Assembly: GCA_030407005.1 (NCBI GenBank)
Contig: JAUDYN010000002.1
Span: forward strand, 868,001 to 932,000
Reading direction: 5' to 3'
DNA length: 64,000 nucleotides
Source of the DNA: Desarmillaria ectypa
Taxonomy: Eukaryota; Basidiomycota; Agaricomycetes; Agaricales; Physalacriaceae
Shown: piece after piece, positions 21,434 through 31,858 of the stretch
How positions within the stretch are numbered: the first letter of the stretch is position 1
Layout of the letters: each line of letters starts with the position of its first letter
Program-made: the position numbers and the translations under genes
Notes under the pieces: generated by a model
What the model saw: the letters and a program-made list of their open reading frames with translations, nothing else
The model's database searches: none
Told to the model about the DNA's origin: nothing

Positions 21434-21875
21434 ATCCTGATGGATGTATGAATATATTTGAATGTCGGACAGAACCTGTGTCGTGGAATGTTGGAGTATG
21501 TAAATCTTGTAAAGTGTTTTATATCCATATATACAAGTTCAAATAGCATTCTTGACAAGGGCATTGTGCTAATGATGTTGCGTGATTTACGAACGAAGCG
21601 AATCTGTAAGTCTACGAATAGCCCTGGTACGTGCAGCCCTCGTAATTAGTGCGATGAGTCAAAAGAATGCATTCCTATCAGCTGTTTATTTTGGTCTCGA
21701 ACAATGAAGAAACGTCAACATTAGTTCGATGTTACAAGAATACATTCATTTGTGCAGCGGTGTTAGTATGCTAATATACAGTGAATAATGTATGATGGAG
21801 CAAATGCAAGAAGTGCCAATAAATAGGGTATCAGTAAATAATGTTCCACAAAGAAAGACGAACAAATAGATAATT
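21434..21875. other. Convergent intergenic region
   Basis: Shared 3' flank of the GH38 gene (+) and the coiled-coil gene (-). It is AT-rich with AATAAA-like words and no coding signal. Confidence 0.55.
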
Positions 21876-24180
21876 TTAATGTCTGGGCAAGGCCTTCGCA
21901 TCCGCCCCAAAACTGATATCGTCCATGTCAACCAGATGGTCCTCATCCTCCGGCTTCAGGAACAAACTACGTGGACTCCCAGGACCCGAGGACATGGTAA
22001 TCATCGACTGGTCACCCTGCGAAACTTTTCGTGAGTGCTGATAAAAATTATGGCTCAGTATGGGTGAGGATCCAACATCTGCTCCTTCCTCAGCCATCAG
22101 CATCGACATGTTCGACGGCAAAACGGGGAACAGACTCGAGGCGGTGCTGACTCGCTTTCTGATCCTCGCAGTCAGATCCTCTTCCTCCCCGACGTCGGGG
22201 TCCAAATGCGCACCGACTTCCGGATCGAAGCGCACAGAGTCATTCGGATCGAGCCTTTTACCCCCCACTCGTGATATCGAACTGACATCGCCGTTAGCGT
22301 CGAAGTTGATATCGGAACACACTGCCTTCATCTCCCACGCCGCCACCTCTCTTCGAAGGCCATCCACAAAACTTCGTAAAGCGGCGTTCTCTTCTTCCAA
22401 CTCGCCCACACGCTCTGCTAGGTCGAACCGCTCCCTCACCTGCTCCTCAAGGTCCCGCCGTTCGGCAATCATTTCGTCCCGCTCGGCGTCTCGGTCCGCC
22501 AGCCGTTCTCTGAGCTCAGTGTTCTCCTCCCTTAACACTTTGACTATCCGCTGCGAGTCACTCAGCGCATTAAGCAGCGCACTGGTCTCCATCTCGTGCC
22601 TCTCTCGCATCCGCTCAGACTCGACGTCACTTATGGATGTCGGCGCGGTACTCACGCTCCGAGGGGTATCCCGCCCCAGTGCATGACATGGACTGTCCAA
22701 GGTATCGCTCGCGCGACTGTAGGTAGTCGTCTCACTTCCCCGCCTACTACTGCCCGGACGACTATCCCCCCTCAAGGAGGTGAACCGTTTCAAGCCCGGG
22801 TCTTTGTCATAATCGAGCAGACCAGCAGCTTTGAAAGCTTTCTCTGTCCGCGGTCCTAGCCATGGATGAGAAAGGGAAGAGGACATGCCGCTCCCTGGCC
22901 TTTCTCGTCTAGGCTCCGTACCGGTGGTGCTCACACTCCGCTTCCGCGTTCTCACAGATGGCGTGTCGATGGACGTCCGAGGAATGTCAATGCTCGGCCT
23001 TAAACGCGTGTGTATAATGGGTGGACGAGATGTCGACTTGAGCTTCAAGGAAGGTGGTGTGCTAGTTGACGACAATGGTGAGGGTGGAAGTTTCATCGAC
23101 TGATGTATATGCGAGGAATGACTGGGAAATTCATGCGCCTCAAAGGAAAGCATGTGTCTTGACGAAGTGGCCGATATCGATGTTCGTGCGGGGGAGTTCT
23201 CTCTCGTCATTGAAATCTCCTTGCTTTCCTTCTTGAAAGCGCTCTGCGCTGTGACAGGCGATGTCGTAGGTCTAAGCCGCGGTAATGACGACTGGGGACG
23301 TCTCGCCAGTGGTAGCAACGATCCTGCGGTACGATCAGGTGACAGAGAAATGCCTGTCTTGCTTGTATCCAGGCCATTGGTGGAATCTGAAGGTCGCTTC
23401 GCATTCAGCAGCTTAGCGACTTCTCTGTCCAAGTTGAAACTCTCTTCATCCTGGCCCTGCTTCTCATCACCCTCCATCAACTTAGCAACCTCTTTATCGA
23501 GATCGAAGCTGTCTTCGCCTTTGACATCATCCAGGACAGTCACTTTGGTCTTTCCCCAACCGCCTCCAGAGGCCATGGCCTCGCGCACCTGCGCACCTAT
23601 GTGCGAAGTGGACAAGGTGGACAAGTCGAGTTCGTTGTCAGGTATAGAAAACTCTAATTCTGGGTGGCTGGGTTCATATTGGGGGGTATCTGGGGTATCT
23701 GGGATAGAAGCGGGTGGCAGATGTTTGCTTATACTGAGGCCAGACGTGTCTGCCTCTATTATCGTCGACAACTCGGGAAGTGCTAATATCAAGTTAGTAC
23801 AAGGAGTAAGAAGTAAGAGAAGTCGATTCACCAACTGGCTCCTTCTTCTCTTTGTTGGAGTGGCCAATGTCAATGACCATAACCCTCCCAAAGCTCATCT
23901 TCCTCTCCCGTCCTCTTTCTTTGACCCCATTAGCATTACCCTTTACGATCCCGAATCCTCCATGCCAACCGGCACCATTAGACCCCGCGCTCGACTTCGG
24001 CGTAACGGTGGGACTGACATGTGTAGTCGTCTTGTTTGGTCCAAATGGCAATAAAGACCGAAATGACAGAGACTTGAAAGCGGACGTATGTCCTGGGGAG
24101 TCCGGCGGCGGTGGCCGTGGAGTATTGAGGGAATTACGGGGGATACGGCTCGGGGTGGAAGTGCGTTTGCTCGCCGACAT
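21876..24180 (-). CDS. Large disordered/coiled-coil protein, function unknown
   Basis: Two exons (24180-23832 and 23782-21876) join V-A in frame to give 751 residues. The N-terminus is Ser/Pro-rich and basic (SASKRTSTPSRIPRNS, then FKSLSFRSLLPFG). The centre has acidic repeats in tandem: EDSFDLDKEVAKLMEG and EESFNLDREVAKLLNA, which look like short linear binding motifs. A long Ser/Thr/Arg-rich region follows. A heptad coiled coil lies around residues 500-580 (LREENTELRERLADRDAERD and onward), followed by an acidic tail. No enzyme domain, signal peptide or membrane segment is visible. The architecture resembles fungal cytoskeleton- or polarity-associated adaptors, but that is inference. Confidence 0.85.
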
Positions 24181-25827
24181 GGATATCCTCCTTCCCGGCT
24201 TTGACGCTAATCCATCGACGAGTACTTTAGGTTACTAAGAGGCTGGATGGTTGAATGATGAGAAAATGGGGTGAAGAATTTGTTTGGCTCTGGCCTTGGC
24301 ACGTGGAGTTGGGGTGGCGGAATCAAATCCAAAGTATTAGTTGACCAACGATGCTTACCGTCGCATTACCGTCGTGTCCTTTTGGACACCCTTTTCCTGT
24401 CATTCGTCCGCTGGGGAATTCGACTAACTGTGGAATACGTACGATAATCGTATGCCAACCAAACGTTTCTGGACGAGAAGATTGGAAAATCGCCCCAGCG
24501 GCTGGGATGAGGCGACCTTAGGAACGGAAACGTGATCAGCCATCGAGTCGTGTCTCTCGTCGGTATTGGTGCGGACACTGCGCGTGCAAGATATTCAAGT
24601 TCCTGGCTGGCCATGGCGTGAATAGCATATACTGAAAAGGATGTTCCCGAAACACATTTCTGTTCGAGGTGAGTAAAGCTTCGTACCTGCTATTGACAAT
24701 GCTAACCTTCAAAAGCTTTCTGGTGCTCATAACAACTCGCGAGGCTCAACTCGGCATCTGCACCTAAGGGTTCTTTGTCTTCGCTTGTATTGACATCAGC
24801 CGTGTCTGCCACAGAATTCGATGCATATGATCCTGATGGTTTCTTCTTTAGATCTTTCTTCGCCTGTGTGTTGTCAGCTGATTCTTGGCCCCTCATCTCC
24901 TCTTTTACTGTAATACGAAGGTTCTATCTGGGCCAACGTGTGTTTCTGGTTCAACAGTAAGCACGATGTTAGATTGTTAGATCTCATCAACTGCATCCGT
25001 CAATCAATGCATATTGACATCTGCTATGGGTCGGGCGACAATAGTCTCCTGCCTGGATACGGCGAGCAAACTTCTACATTCAACCGCATTTCGAACAGTC
25101 TACACATTGTTTAGATCCTTGAGCAGTTAGTTGTTCCTGCGTCCGAAGTCTAGTAAGTACTTTATCGTCAGATCCAACCGCATATACTTACTGTTTTATT
25201 CCCAAAGGCCTGCTTGTTCTTCACAACATCTGTTATCGGCTTCCTATTGCACTGGTTCCAATTGGAAGACAAACGACGACTTGATCCTTGATCTTAGTGA
25301 CGCTGCTGATGAAGCACAAGCACTTGATGTATACGAGATGACCATCGCTGCTTGATCCTATCTTTACTTCGAAATGTTCTCTTCGCTTAGGTTGCGTTCC
25401 TTTTTGGTGTGCGTCAGATATCCAGAGGACCAATAGTCACAGCCAGATACAACTAATGAGTCGATAACAGGATAGATGGGGACAACTACTCGCCTTTTAT
25501 GCGGCAGTCGCTCTACAGAAAGCTTTGGTTCGCCTGTTATGTTATCAGCCGTTACATTTGAATTCTCGACATCATGATGCATTCGACTTCTTGCATGCGA
25601 TTTCAGCGTTGGGATAGGGAAATGGGCGTAAGGGAAATGGGAGAGCACAGTAAGGGAGGAAAGGAAGAGTAGAGTTGCATCAAACTTGTAATGACCTCAT
25701 AAATGACACTGGTCGCCTCAATGCGGTCCGCGTCTAATTTCCTATTTTGGATGACGATATTGAAATCTCAGTTGCCTTTCGCCAGTTATTCACCACAGGC
25801 CTTTCACTATTTCTGCTTGTAACCACC
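24181..25827. other. 1.6-kb stretch with short coding-like islands
   Basis: No gene can be assembled. On the minus strand 24896-24702 is open and hydrophilic (NTQAKKDLKKKPSGSY, DVNTSEDKEPLGADAE), and 24700-24540 continues as YEALLTSNRNVFREHPFQ with an aromatic-rich tail. On the plus strand 25131-25355 ends WKTNDDLILDLSDAADEAQA. These do not connect by canonical splice sites in one frame. The stretch also holds the promoters of the coiled-coil gene and RPP1. Confidence 0.4.
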
Positions 25828-27062
25828 ATGTACGACCTCAATATCCCGATATATTTCGGAGAAAATGCCAACAAAAAAGGCAAAGGGAAGCAGGCTGCTT
25901 CTACTGAAGTTCACTATGCTGCCGCCCAAATTTCTGCTATTGAATCGAGAATCGATATGCTCAGCCATTGTATGCTCGAACGTCCTTCTTAACAAGTAAC
26001 ATATCTGATCGCTGCAGAAAGTGGGATACAATGTGATCGCCTTTACCCAAACCGTCGCGAAAAAAGTCGACCCCAAGACGCATGTCAACATATTGGATCC
26101 CCTTCTTGGACAGCTGACATCGAGAAAAGGCATGGTATATCTGAAAAGGCTTTCTATAATACTCGATGAGGACAGCGAGAAAGGGTTTGGCCTGGTGAGT
26201 CCCAGCTACTTACCCACTCAAATCAGTTCGACTCACTCTGACTAGATCAACGCCCAAACAACCCTGTTCAACACATACGACCTCCTCAGCCTCATTCCAA
26301 CAAGTCAGGCTACCCTAGCCCTCGCTTGCCTCACCCACAGCCTCCCCTCACCCCTCACAGCTCACATCATTTCCCTTCCACTCACCCTTTCCCCGCCTAC
26401 CCTTCCACCTCAAGCACACCCTCATCCGAACAGCCATCAAGAATGGCGCCGTCTTCGAGATCACCTATGTCGGTGCTCTCGGAGGCGAAAACGATGCCAC
26501 TATCGTCGACATGAATGCAGCAGAGAACGGAACATCAGCTAAACGCAACTGGTGGGGCGCAGCAAGGGAGCTGACGCACGTGTGTAAGGGCAAGGGCATC
26601 ATCGTCAGTAGCGGCGCAGTTTCCAGAGCCGATTTGAGAGCACCAGGGGATGTAGGCAATCTGTGTGTAATTCCTCTACCTCATTCTAGGTGCTGCATTC
26701 TGACTCGTCCTTATCCTTGGTAGGATCGCACTATTAGGAATACCACAAGACGTGGCTCATAGTAGCATGACCAAAACATCAAAATCCTTGGTCTTGCGGG
26801 CCCGTGGGTCCCACTTCCCTCCCTTGAACGCCTTCCTGCTAACCGAGAACATACAGAAACTCGGAAAACGCACCGAGCAGTGCTATCAGAACCCAGACTC
26901 GTCATTCCAGAAGGATATCAAGCTCCCGTTCAACCACCCGAAACGATATCCTCGGTTCAGACGAACGATCCCACCCTCATGGCCAATAAACGACCACGGG
27001 ACGAGCAAGAAGGGTCGAAGAGGAAGAAACGAAAAAAATCGAAGCAGGACGATGCTGCGTGA
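25828..27062 (+). CDS. RPP1: RNase P/MRP protein subunit p30 (RPP1) with an apparent frameshift
   Basis: RPP1/p30 is a TIM-barrel-like protein of the RNase P and MRP complexes that process tRNA and rRNA precursors in the nucleus. Seen: MYDLNIPIYF start; LGYNVIAFTQTVAKKVDPKT; GMVYLKRLSIILDEDSEKGF; LINAQTTLFNTYDLLSLIPT; then after 26390 PRLPFHLKHTLIRTAIKNGA, VFEITYVGALGG, RNWWGAARELTHVCKGKG, SRADLRAPGDVGNL, and a basic tail KRKKRKKSKQDDAA. The homology is continuous but the frame changes by +1 inside ACCCTTTCCCCGCC at 26384-26395; no GT-AG intron can explain it. Either one T is extra (sequencing or assembly error in adjoining homopolymers) or this copy is mutated. Other introns are canonical. 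Confidence 0.88.
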
Positions 27063-27818
27063 TACGACGTTATTCTGGTATCGAACAATCTAACTGTCTG
27101 TTGTAGCGGTGAAATGTATTCATGTAAACCGGAAAGGATGGACTTCCGTTCTTCCAGGACCATAAAGCAAAGAGACGCGCCAAGTAATCCTATCTCGTCA
27201 AGTGCTTCCCCACAATCGGGGACCAACGGTCACATTGCTGCCACATCGATGAATGGCACCCGGGACTCTGAGCCGTGATGACCCTATGTGAGTGCATGTG
27301 GACCAAAATCCTGCTGTGAACTTGTCATCTCGCAATTATTGCGATTCCGGTGGAACGGTCCTAGTATACAGGTACAGAAAGCAGTGGCAGTTGTTCAGCC
27401 TCAGGCAAGTCATATTCTCCGATTCGTGGTCAAAAATCTCTGCATTCACGCTAAACGAAAACACAAATTGTCCACTGGGAGAGATGCTACTGCTATGTAT
27501 ACGTATTGTATGTGTAAGTGTATGTTATATGTCTGTCATTGCATGGATGGGTGGGGAATAGTGGTAATTGCATGAGAAGAAACGAAAATGAGAATAAAAA
27601 ACGATCAAACACGTGTACGAACGAATATTCCACGGGGCTCGTCCATCGACCCCAACACACAAGGCTTTTAAATTGCAGAATGCCGACAAGTAGTGCCCCT
27701 CTCTCACCTCGAGATCTACGGCAGTTGGTAGAGTATATGGAAAAGGGACGTGAGGGTTCAAGATCGATCGTGGAGGTGAAGTGGTTGACTATGGCAACGC
27801 AAGACGCGGGGAACCCGT
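27063..27818. other. Convergent spacer between RPP1 and TBP
   Basis: Overlapping open frames on both strands (27288-27575, 27493-27862) have no family resemblance and no splice consistency. It is read as 3' flank of both neighbours. Confidence 0.5.
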
Positions 27819-29026
27819 TTACGGTTTCCGGAATTCGCACAACACCGTATAAATGGTGTTGAAGGCAGTGTAGATCTCTTCTCGGACCTAATAGTCAAAC
27901 GAGCAGTGTCAGCGGACTTATCCTCTGAAGATACACCACAACGGCGCATGGTCATGCACTTGGGTCACGACCATGGCCGGCACACGCACTGAACGATATC
28001 GAACAGGCGCCGAGCCGCAACAAAATAAAGCATATTTACCTTAGCGCCAGTCAACACAATTTTTCCGGAAACGAAGATGAGGAGCACGACTTTGGGCTTG
28101 ATCATGCGGTAGATGAGACCAGGAAACAACTGCGAAAAAGGGTCAGTTATGAAGCAGCATGGACATAGTGACGGACGTGCCTCAGGCTCATAGCTGCTGA
28201 ACTGTCCGTGGCTGTATGCGAGGCCTTCCAAGCGAATAGGAAACTTCACATCACAGCTGCCCACGATGTTCTGAATCTTGAATTCAGAAAATTTGGCGTC
28301 AAAGCCGAGTTTCTGCACGATACGCGCGTACTTCCTCGACGCGAGCCGAGAGTCATCTTCTGACTTAGCACCAGTCACGACCATCTTGCCCGACGCGAAT
28401 ATGAGTGCCGTCGTCTTGGGGTCGCGTATACGCATGATGACGGCCGCAAAACGCTGTTAGTCGAACAAAATGAAACCAGTTCGATGCGTGCAAAGCTAAG
28501 AAGGGGGGTGTGAAAGAACAAGACCAACCTTAGGATTGTACTCCGCATTCCTGGCGTGTAGGGCGATGGTTTTGAGGTCGAGGCGACAGTCGAGGTTGAC
28601 TGTGGCGACGATGTTTTGCAGGGTGGGTACAATACCCTCGACGGCGGTGATGTGCTGCTGCTCGAGCGTGAGAGGGATAGGTGTCGCGGGAGCAGGGGTG
28701 GCAGCAGGGGTGGAAGGTCCAGCGACAGCATTCGGCGCCGATGGGGGCGTCTGCGACGCAGACTGTGACGATGAAGCCTGCTGTGGGGGTTGATAGGAAT
28801 TTGACAACGGAGAAGGACCTGGCAAGGCGAGGCCTGGTCTCGACGGTTGTTGGAGGTAGGGGTTACCTGACGGCAGAGCGAGTCCATGCTGAGCCGATTG
28901 CTGCTGGGATTGCTGCTGAACTTGATGGGCCTGCAGCTGCTGCGCCTGAAACTGTTGTTGCTGCTGAGCAGTCCGGGAACCAAAGAGATTCAGTTGACGG
29001 GTGGGCAACGCGAACGATCCGGACAT
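27819..29026 (-). CDS. TBP: TATA-binding protein
   Basis: Four exons (29026-28529, 28453-28181, 28129-28040, 27887-27819) give 309 residues. The N-terminal 125 residues are Gln/Pro/Ala-rich, as in many fungi. The C-terminal saddle has both direct repeats: [60 protein letters not shown], then [55 protein letters not shown] and [19 protein letters not shown] nucleates all three RNA polymerase pre-initiation complexes. Intron 2 (28130-28180) has a GC donor. Intron 3 is longer than usual, about 150 nt. The protein core looks intact. Confidence 0.96.
28130..28180 (-). other. GC-AG intron of the TBP gene
   Basis: On the minus strand GAG is followed by gcacgt and the acceptor is ttcgcag before TTGTTTCC. 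Removing these 51 nt restores the invariant [13 protein letters not shown]. The only nearby GT (3 nt further in) would break the frame. Confidence 0.85.
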
Positions 29027-30146
29027 GGTTGACCAAAAATTTGCAGCAAAAAAGTGGCGTGGGAAAATCAATGTGGGGGGGGGAAAAAACGGGAACGGTC
29101 CTTCGTCCGCCCGCCAGCTATATACCCATTTTTAAAACTCAGATTAAAGGTCCGCATTTATATGTGACTCATCCTTTTGTTCTCTGATTCGTCATGTCGT
29201 CGGGAACAGCAACCTCTTCTTCGCTGTCTCTCGTATCGCCCCAACACTCTTGCTCGCCGTTGTGCGCAACCTTTCGTCTCTTTCTTTTCCGTTCTCCCCG
29301 GCTTGCACGATCTCTTATCGCGCCATCTGAGGCAACATGTCTTGCCCCTGACAACCGAATCATTTCTAGTCCGATAAGGACTCCATAGGCTTACCCCTTT
29401 GTTCGCCCAGCACAAAAGAATATTTCAGCGATGGCAATACATATCTTTTTACTGTATACCACTGTTAGCTTCCAATCTCTGCGTTGCTGATTCTGCCTTC
29501 ATCAGAGCAATCCATCATGGAAACTGATGGCAAGAAGATCCGGAAGGACCTACCTGGCGCGCACAGACCCTTGTTTTGCCGATTCCTTTGTCCTCATCGA
29601 TCACATTATTTGTCCTCTCTTCATGAGATGCACAATTAGCGCCTGTCCGTTGATGTGGGTCCTTGTATCCAGGCTGGGGTCCTGGTGATCCCGTATCGCA
29701 GAGGCACTACGTTGCTTATCAGATCTTTCCCATCATATCCATCGTTACTGCGGTCGCCGACACTGCCGAAGCTCTGCGACATCAAAAATCGATTGCTATC
29801 TCAGGACAGCTCGTTACATTTCTCCTGTACATACCTGACGTACGAGCCGAGCATCAATTTTGACATTTTACTTAGTAGCCGACGCTCGTGAGAGCTGGGA
29901 GGGCATTCGCAGTGATGTTATATTTAACGTATTCAATATTGATGGGTGACGAAAACTGATTCTCACGTCAGCGCAATTAGTGTTAAATTTGAAGACGACA
30001 TGGACCATTAAGCTGAGATATTTAGCGGTGGTTGTTTTTCAGTTACATTGAAAAGCTCCTTGTGATCCGCTCCATGTGTCTTAGGCCCTAGGTACTTAAG
30101 TTTCCACTTATTGTCTATTTATGACATCATGTAAACGGATAAGCAA
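29027..30146. other. Spacer upstream of TBP, coding status unresolved
   Basis: Plus-strand islands such as 29194-29388 and a hydrophobic one at about 29690-29860 (HYVAYQIFPIISIVTAVADT, ISGQLVTFLLYIPDV) suggest pieces of a membrane protein, but I could not chain them by splice sites. A homopolymeric GGGGGGGGG tract lies just upstream of TBP near 29076. Confidence 0.35.
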
Positions 30147-31690
30147 TCACGCCTCCAATATGTTTGACACCGGTTTGACAGGCTCTTTCTCCACGGGTGC
30201 AGATTTTCCCTGTTCTCTAGAAACTAGGAGAGCCAAACCGTATTCATCCCTTTGCTGCGTGTTTTGTTAGCAGAACCTGTCATCTGATTTTTGGGCGCTT
30301 GTAAGCGACGATTCAAACTTTTTGGTACGTACATACTTACGGATAGGAATTAGGTAACTTTCTATCAAACGGCCGGGTCTAACAATAAACATACGTTAAC
30401 ATGAGCCAGAGCTTCAAGATCGGAAGCACAGTACATAGTGTAGACGTGTGATTTCTCTAAAGAGGACATCACCGCCGTCGCTCCGATTGATGAACCTTGA
30501 AGCGAAACAGATTGTAGTATGTAGTGGTATCGGTTGATACCACATAGTGAAAACTCAATGTCACAAGTCTAAAATGGATTGCCGATATCAGAGTGGAGAA
30601 CATCTTGCAAAGAAGACTCTCACGTTTGTTTTGGAAGCACCGGTTATAAGGTTAACCTCAACCAGCCGCAATCCACAAAAACTGGCTGCTAACCTTCTTT
30701 AGATACGCAAGATCAGTTTTACCGGCAAACACGATAGAGGATACACCCGGTGTGGATGTAGTAGCGACGCTCGTTTATTCTCCCTGTTGCATGAGCGTGT
30801 TAACTGTTGGTTTTTGCGGTTGATAAGATACACCAGTGGATAAGTAAACAGCTTACCGTCTACCTGAGCGGATCGTAGTCCACGAGCAAGCCACCGTTTT
30901 GATGATCATTAATACCACAGTTCCTATTCAATTCAGTTTCCCACTTCACAGGCCGTAAGCGGGACACACGTCCTCGAACCAGGAAACTTGACCAGTTCTT
31001 TATATACATATATCTTGCCACGCACATGAACGCATTAGTTCAGGCGCCATTTTTCGGGAAGTCAAAACCAAGACCAGAGAAGAGGACGATGCCAGGGGCA
31101 AGAACGTCGTTATAATGCAGCGCCATTTCCAGCTGCTGTTCTCCAATTATGAGGATTCTAGTTGGGTGAATGGCTTTCGTGCTTACACTCACCATTCTGT
31201 GTCAACCTGATTAAACAGATAGAGGTGAGACGGATAACATCATGCAGCATATGTCACAGAACAACTAGGATTTTAGGAAGAACTCTTTGAACTCACCTGG
31301 AGCCGAGTCATAGCGCTGCCTGATTAGAAGATTATTAGTGCAACAAATAAATTACCTCAGTGCCAACGAGTTCAACAAGCTGAGGGTCACGATCATGAAG
31401 TAATCCGACAGCCAGTTATATTCTGACTCGGCTCTCATTTTCTGCGCGCAGCTACGGCTTGATTTCAGGATAGATTAAAAAGACAGTGCGCGATACAATT
31501 TGCCTGTACTATGAATGGATGATCAGCTATTGATGAAAACTGAAGGCATGGGATAGTCACATACGTTGCCCAGTACTCCCCTTCAAGCTCCAAGCCTCAA
31601 GCTTACTCCGACAGTGACTGCTCCATCATTGAATGTTTGACGCGTTATAAGCGGCAAATCCGACCGCAGTACTTACTAAGGTTCAAATAG
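30147..31690 (-). CDS. Unrecognised multi-exon coding region
   Basis: Short exons on the minus strand read as convincing protein, though the family is not recognised and the full chain is not resolved. From 5' to 3': GEYWATTGKLYRALS (about 31610-31490), GLLHDRDPQLVELVGTE (about 31415-31365), QLEMALHYNDVLAPGIVLFS plus GLGFDFPKNGA (about 31141-31043), WETELNRNCGINDHQNGGLL plus VDYDPLR (about 30949-30869), PGVSSIVFAGKTDLAYLKK (about 30756-30697), VNLITGASKTN (about 30660-30628), an exon at 30568-30395 (TCDIEFSLCGINRYHY ... SDLEALAHVN), and a last exon 30254-30147 (RDEYGLALLVSREQGK ... SNILEA stop). A TGA follows GLGFDFPKNGA in the open frame, so there may be two genes or a broken one. Confidence 0.45.
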
Positions 31691-31858
31691 CAGTAAAGTA
31701 CATTGCTGTCAGTAGGGTGCGTATCCGCAGTCACAGAAGTACAGCGCAGCTGAGTCGAGCACAGCTCTTGAGTTTGTCCTAGTTTGTCCCCTTTCGGCAT
31801 CGAGCGCCTCAGCTCCTCGTGTCTCCTCCTCCTTCCCTTATTTCACCTTCATAGAAAA

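Noticed and set aside
22060..24054. Long plus-strand frames (208 and 300 residues)
   Set aside because: They are antisense shadows of the Ser/Arg-rich coiled-coil gene; the minus frame has the coherent protein and splice sites.
26326..26514. Ser/Pro-rich plus-strand frame over the RPP1 frameshift
   Set aside because: It is the third frame of RPP1; homology lies in the other two frames on either side of 26390.
27493..27862. Overlapping frames on both strands between RPP1 and TBP
   Set aside because: No conservation signature; they overlap the TBP last exon or its 3' flank.
28496..28983. Alternative Arg/Pro/Ser-rich frame in the TBP 5' exon
   Set aside because: A compositional shadow of the Gln-rich TBP N-terminus.
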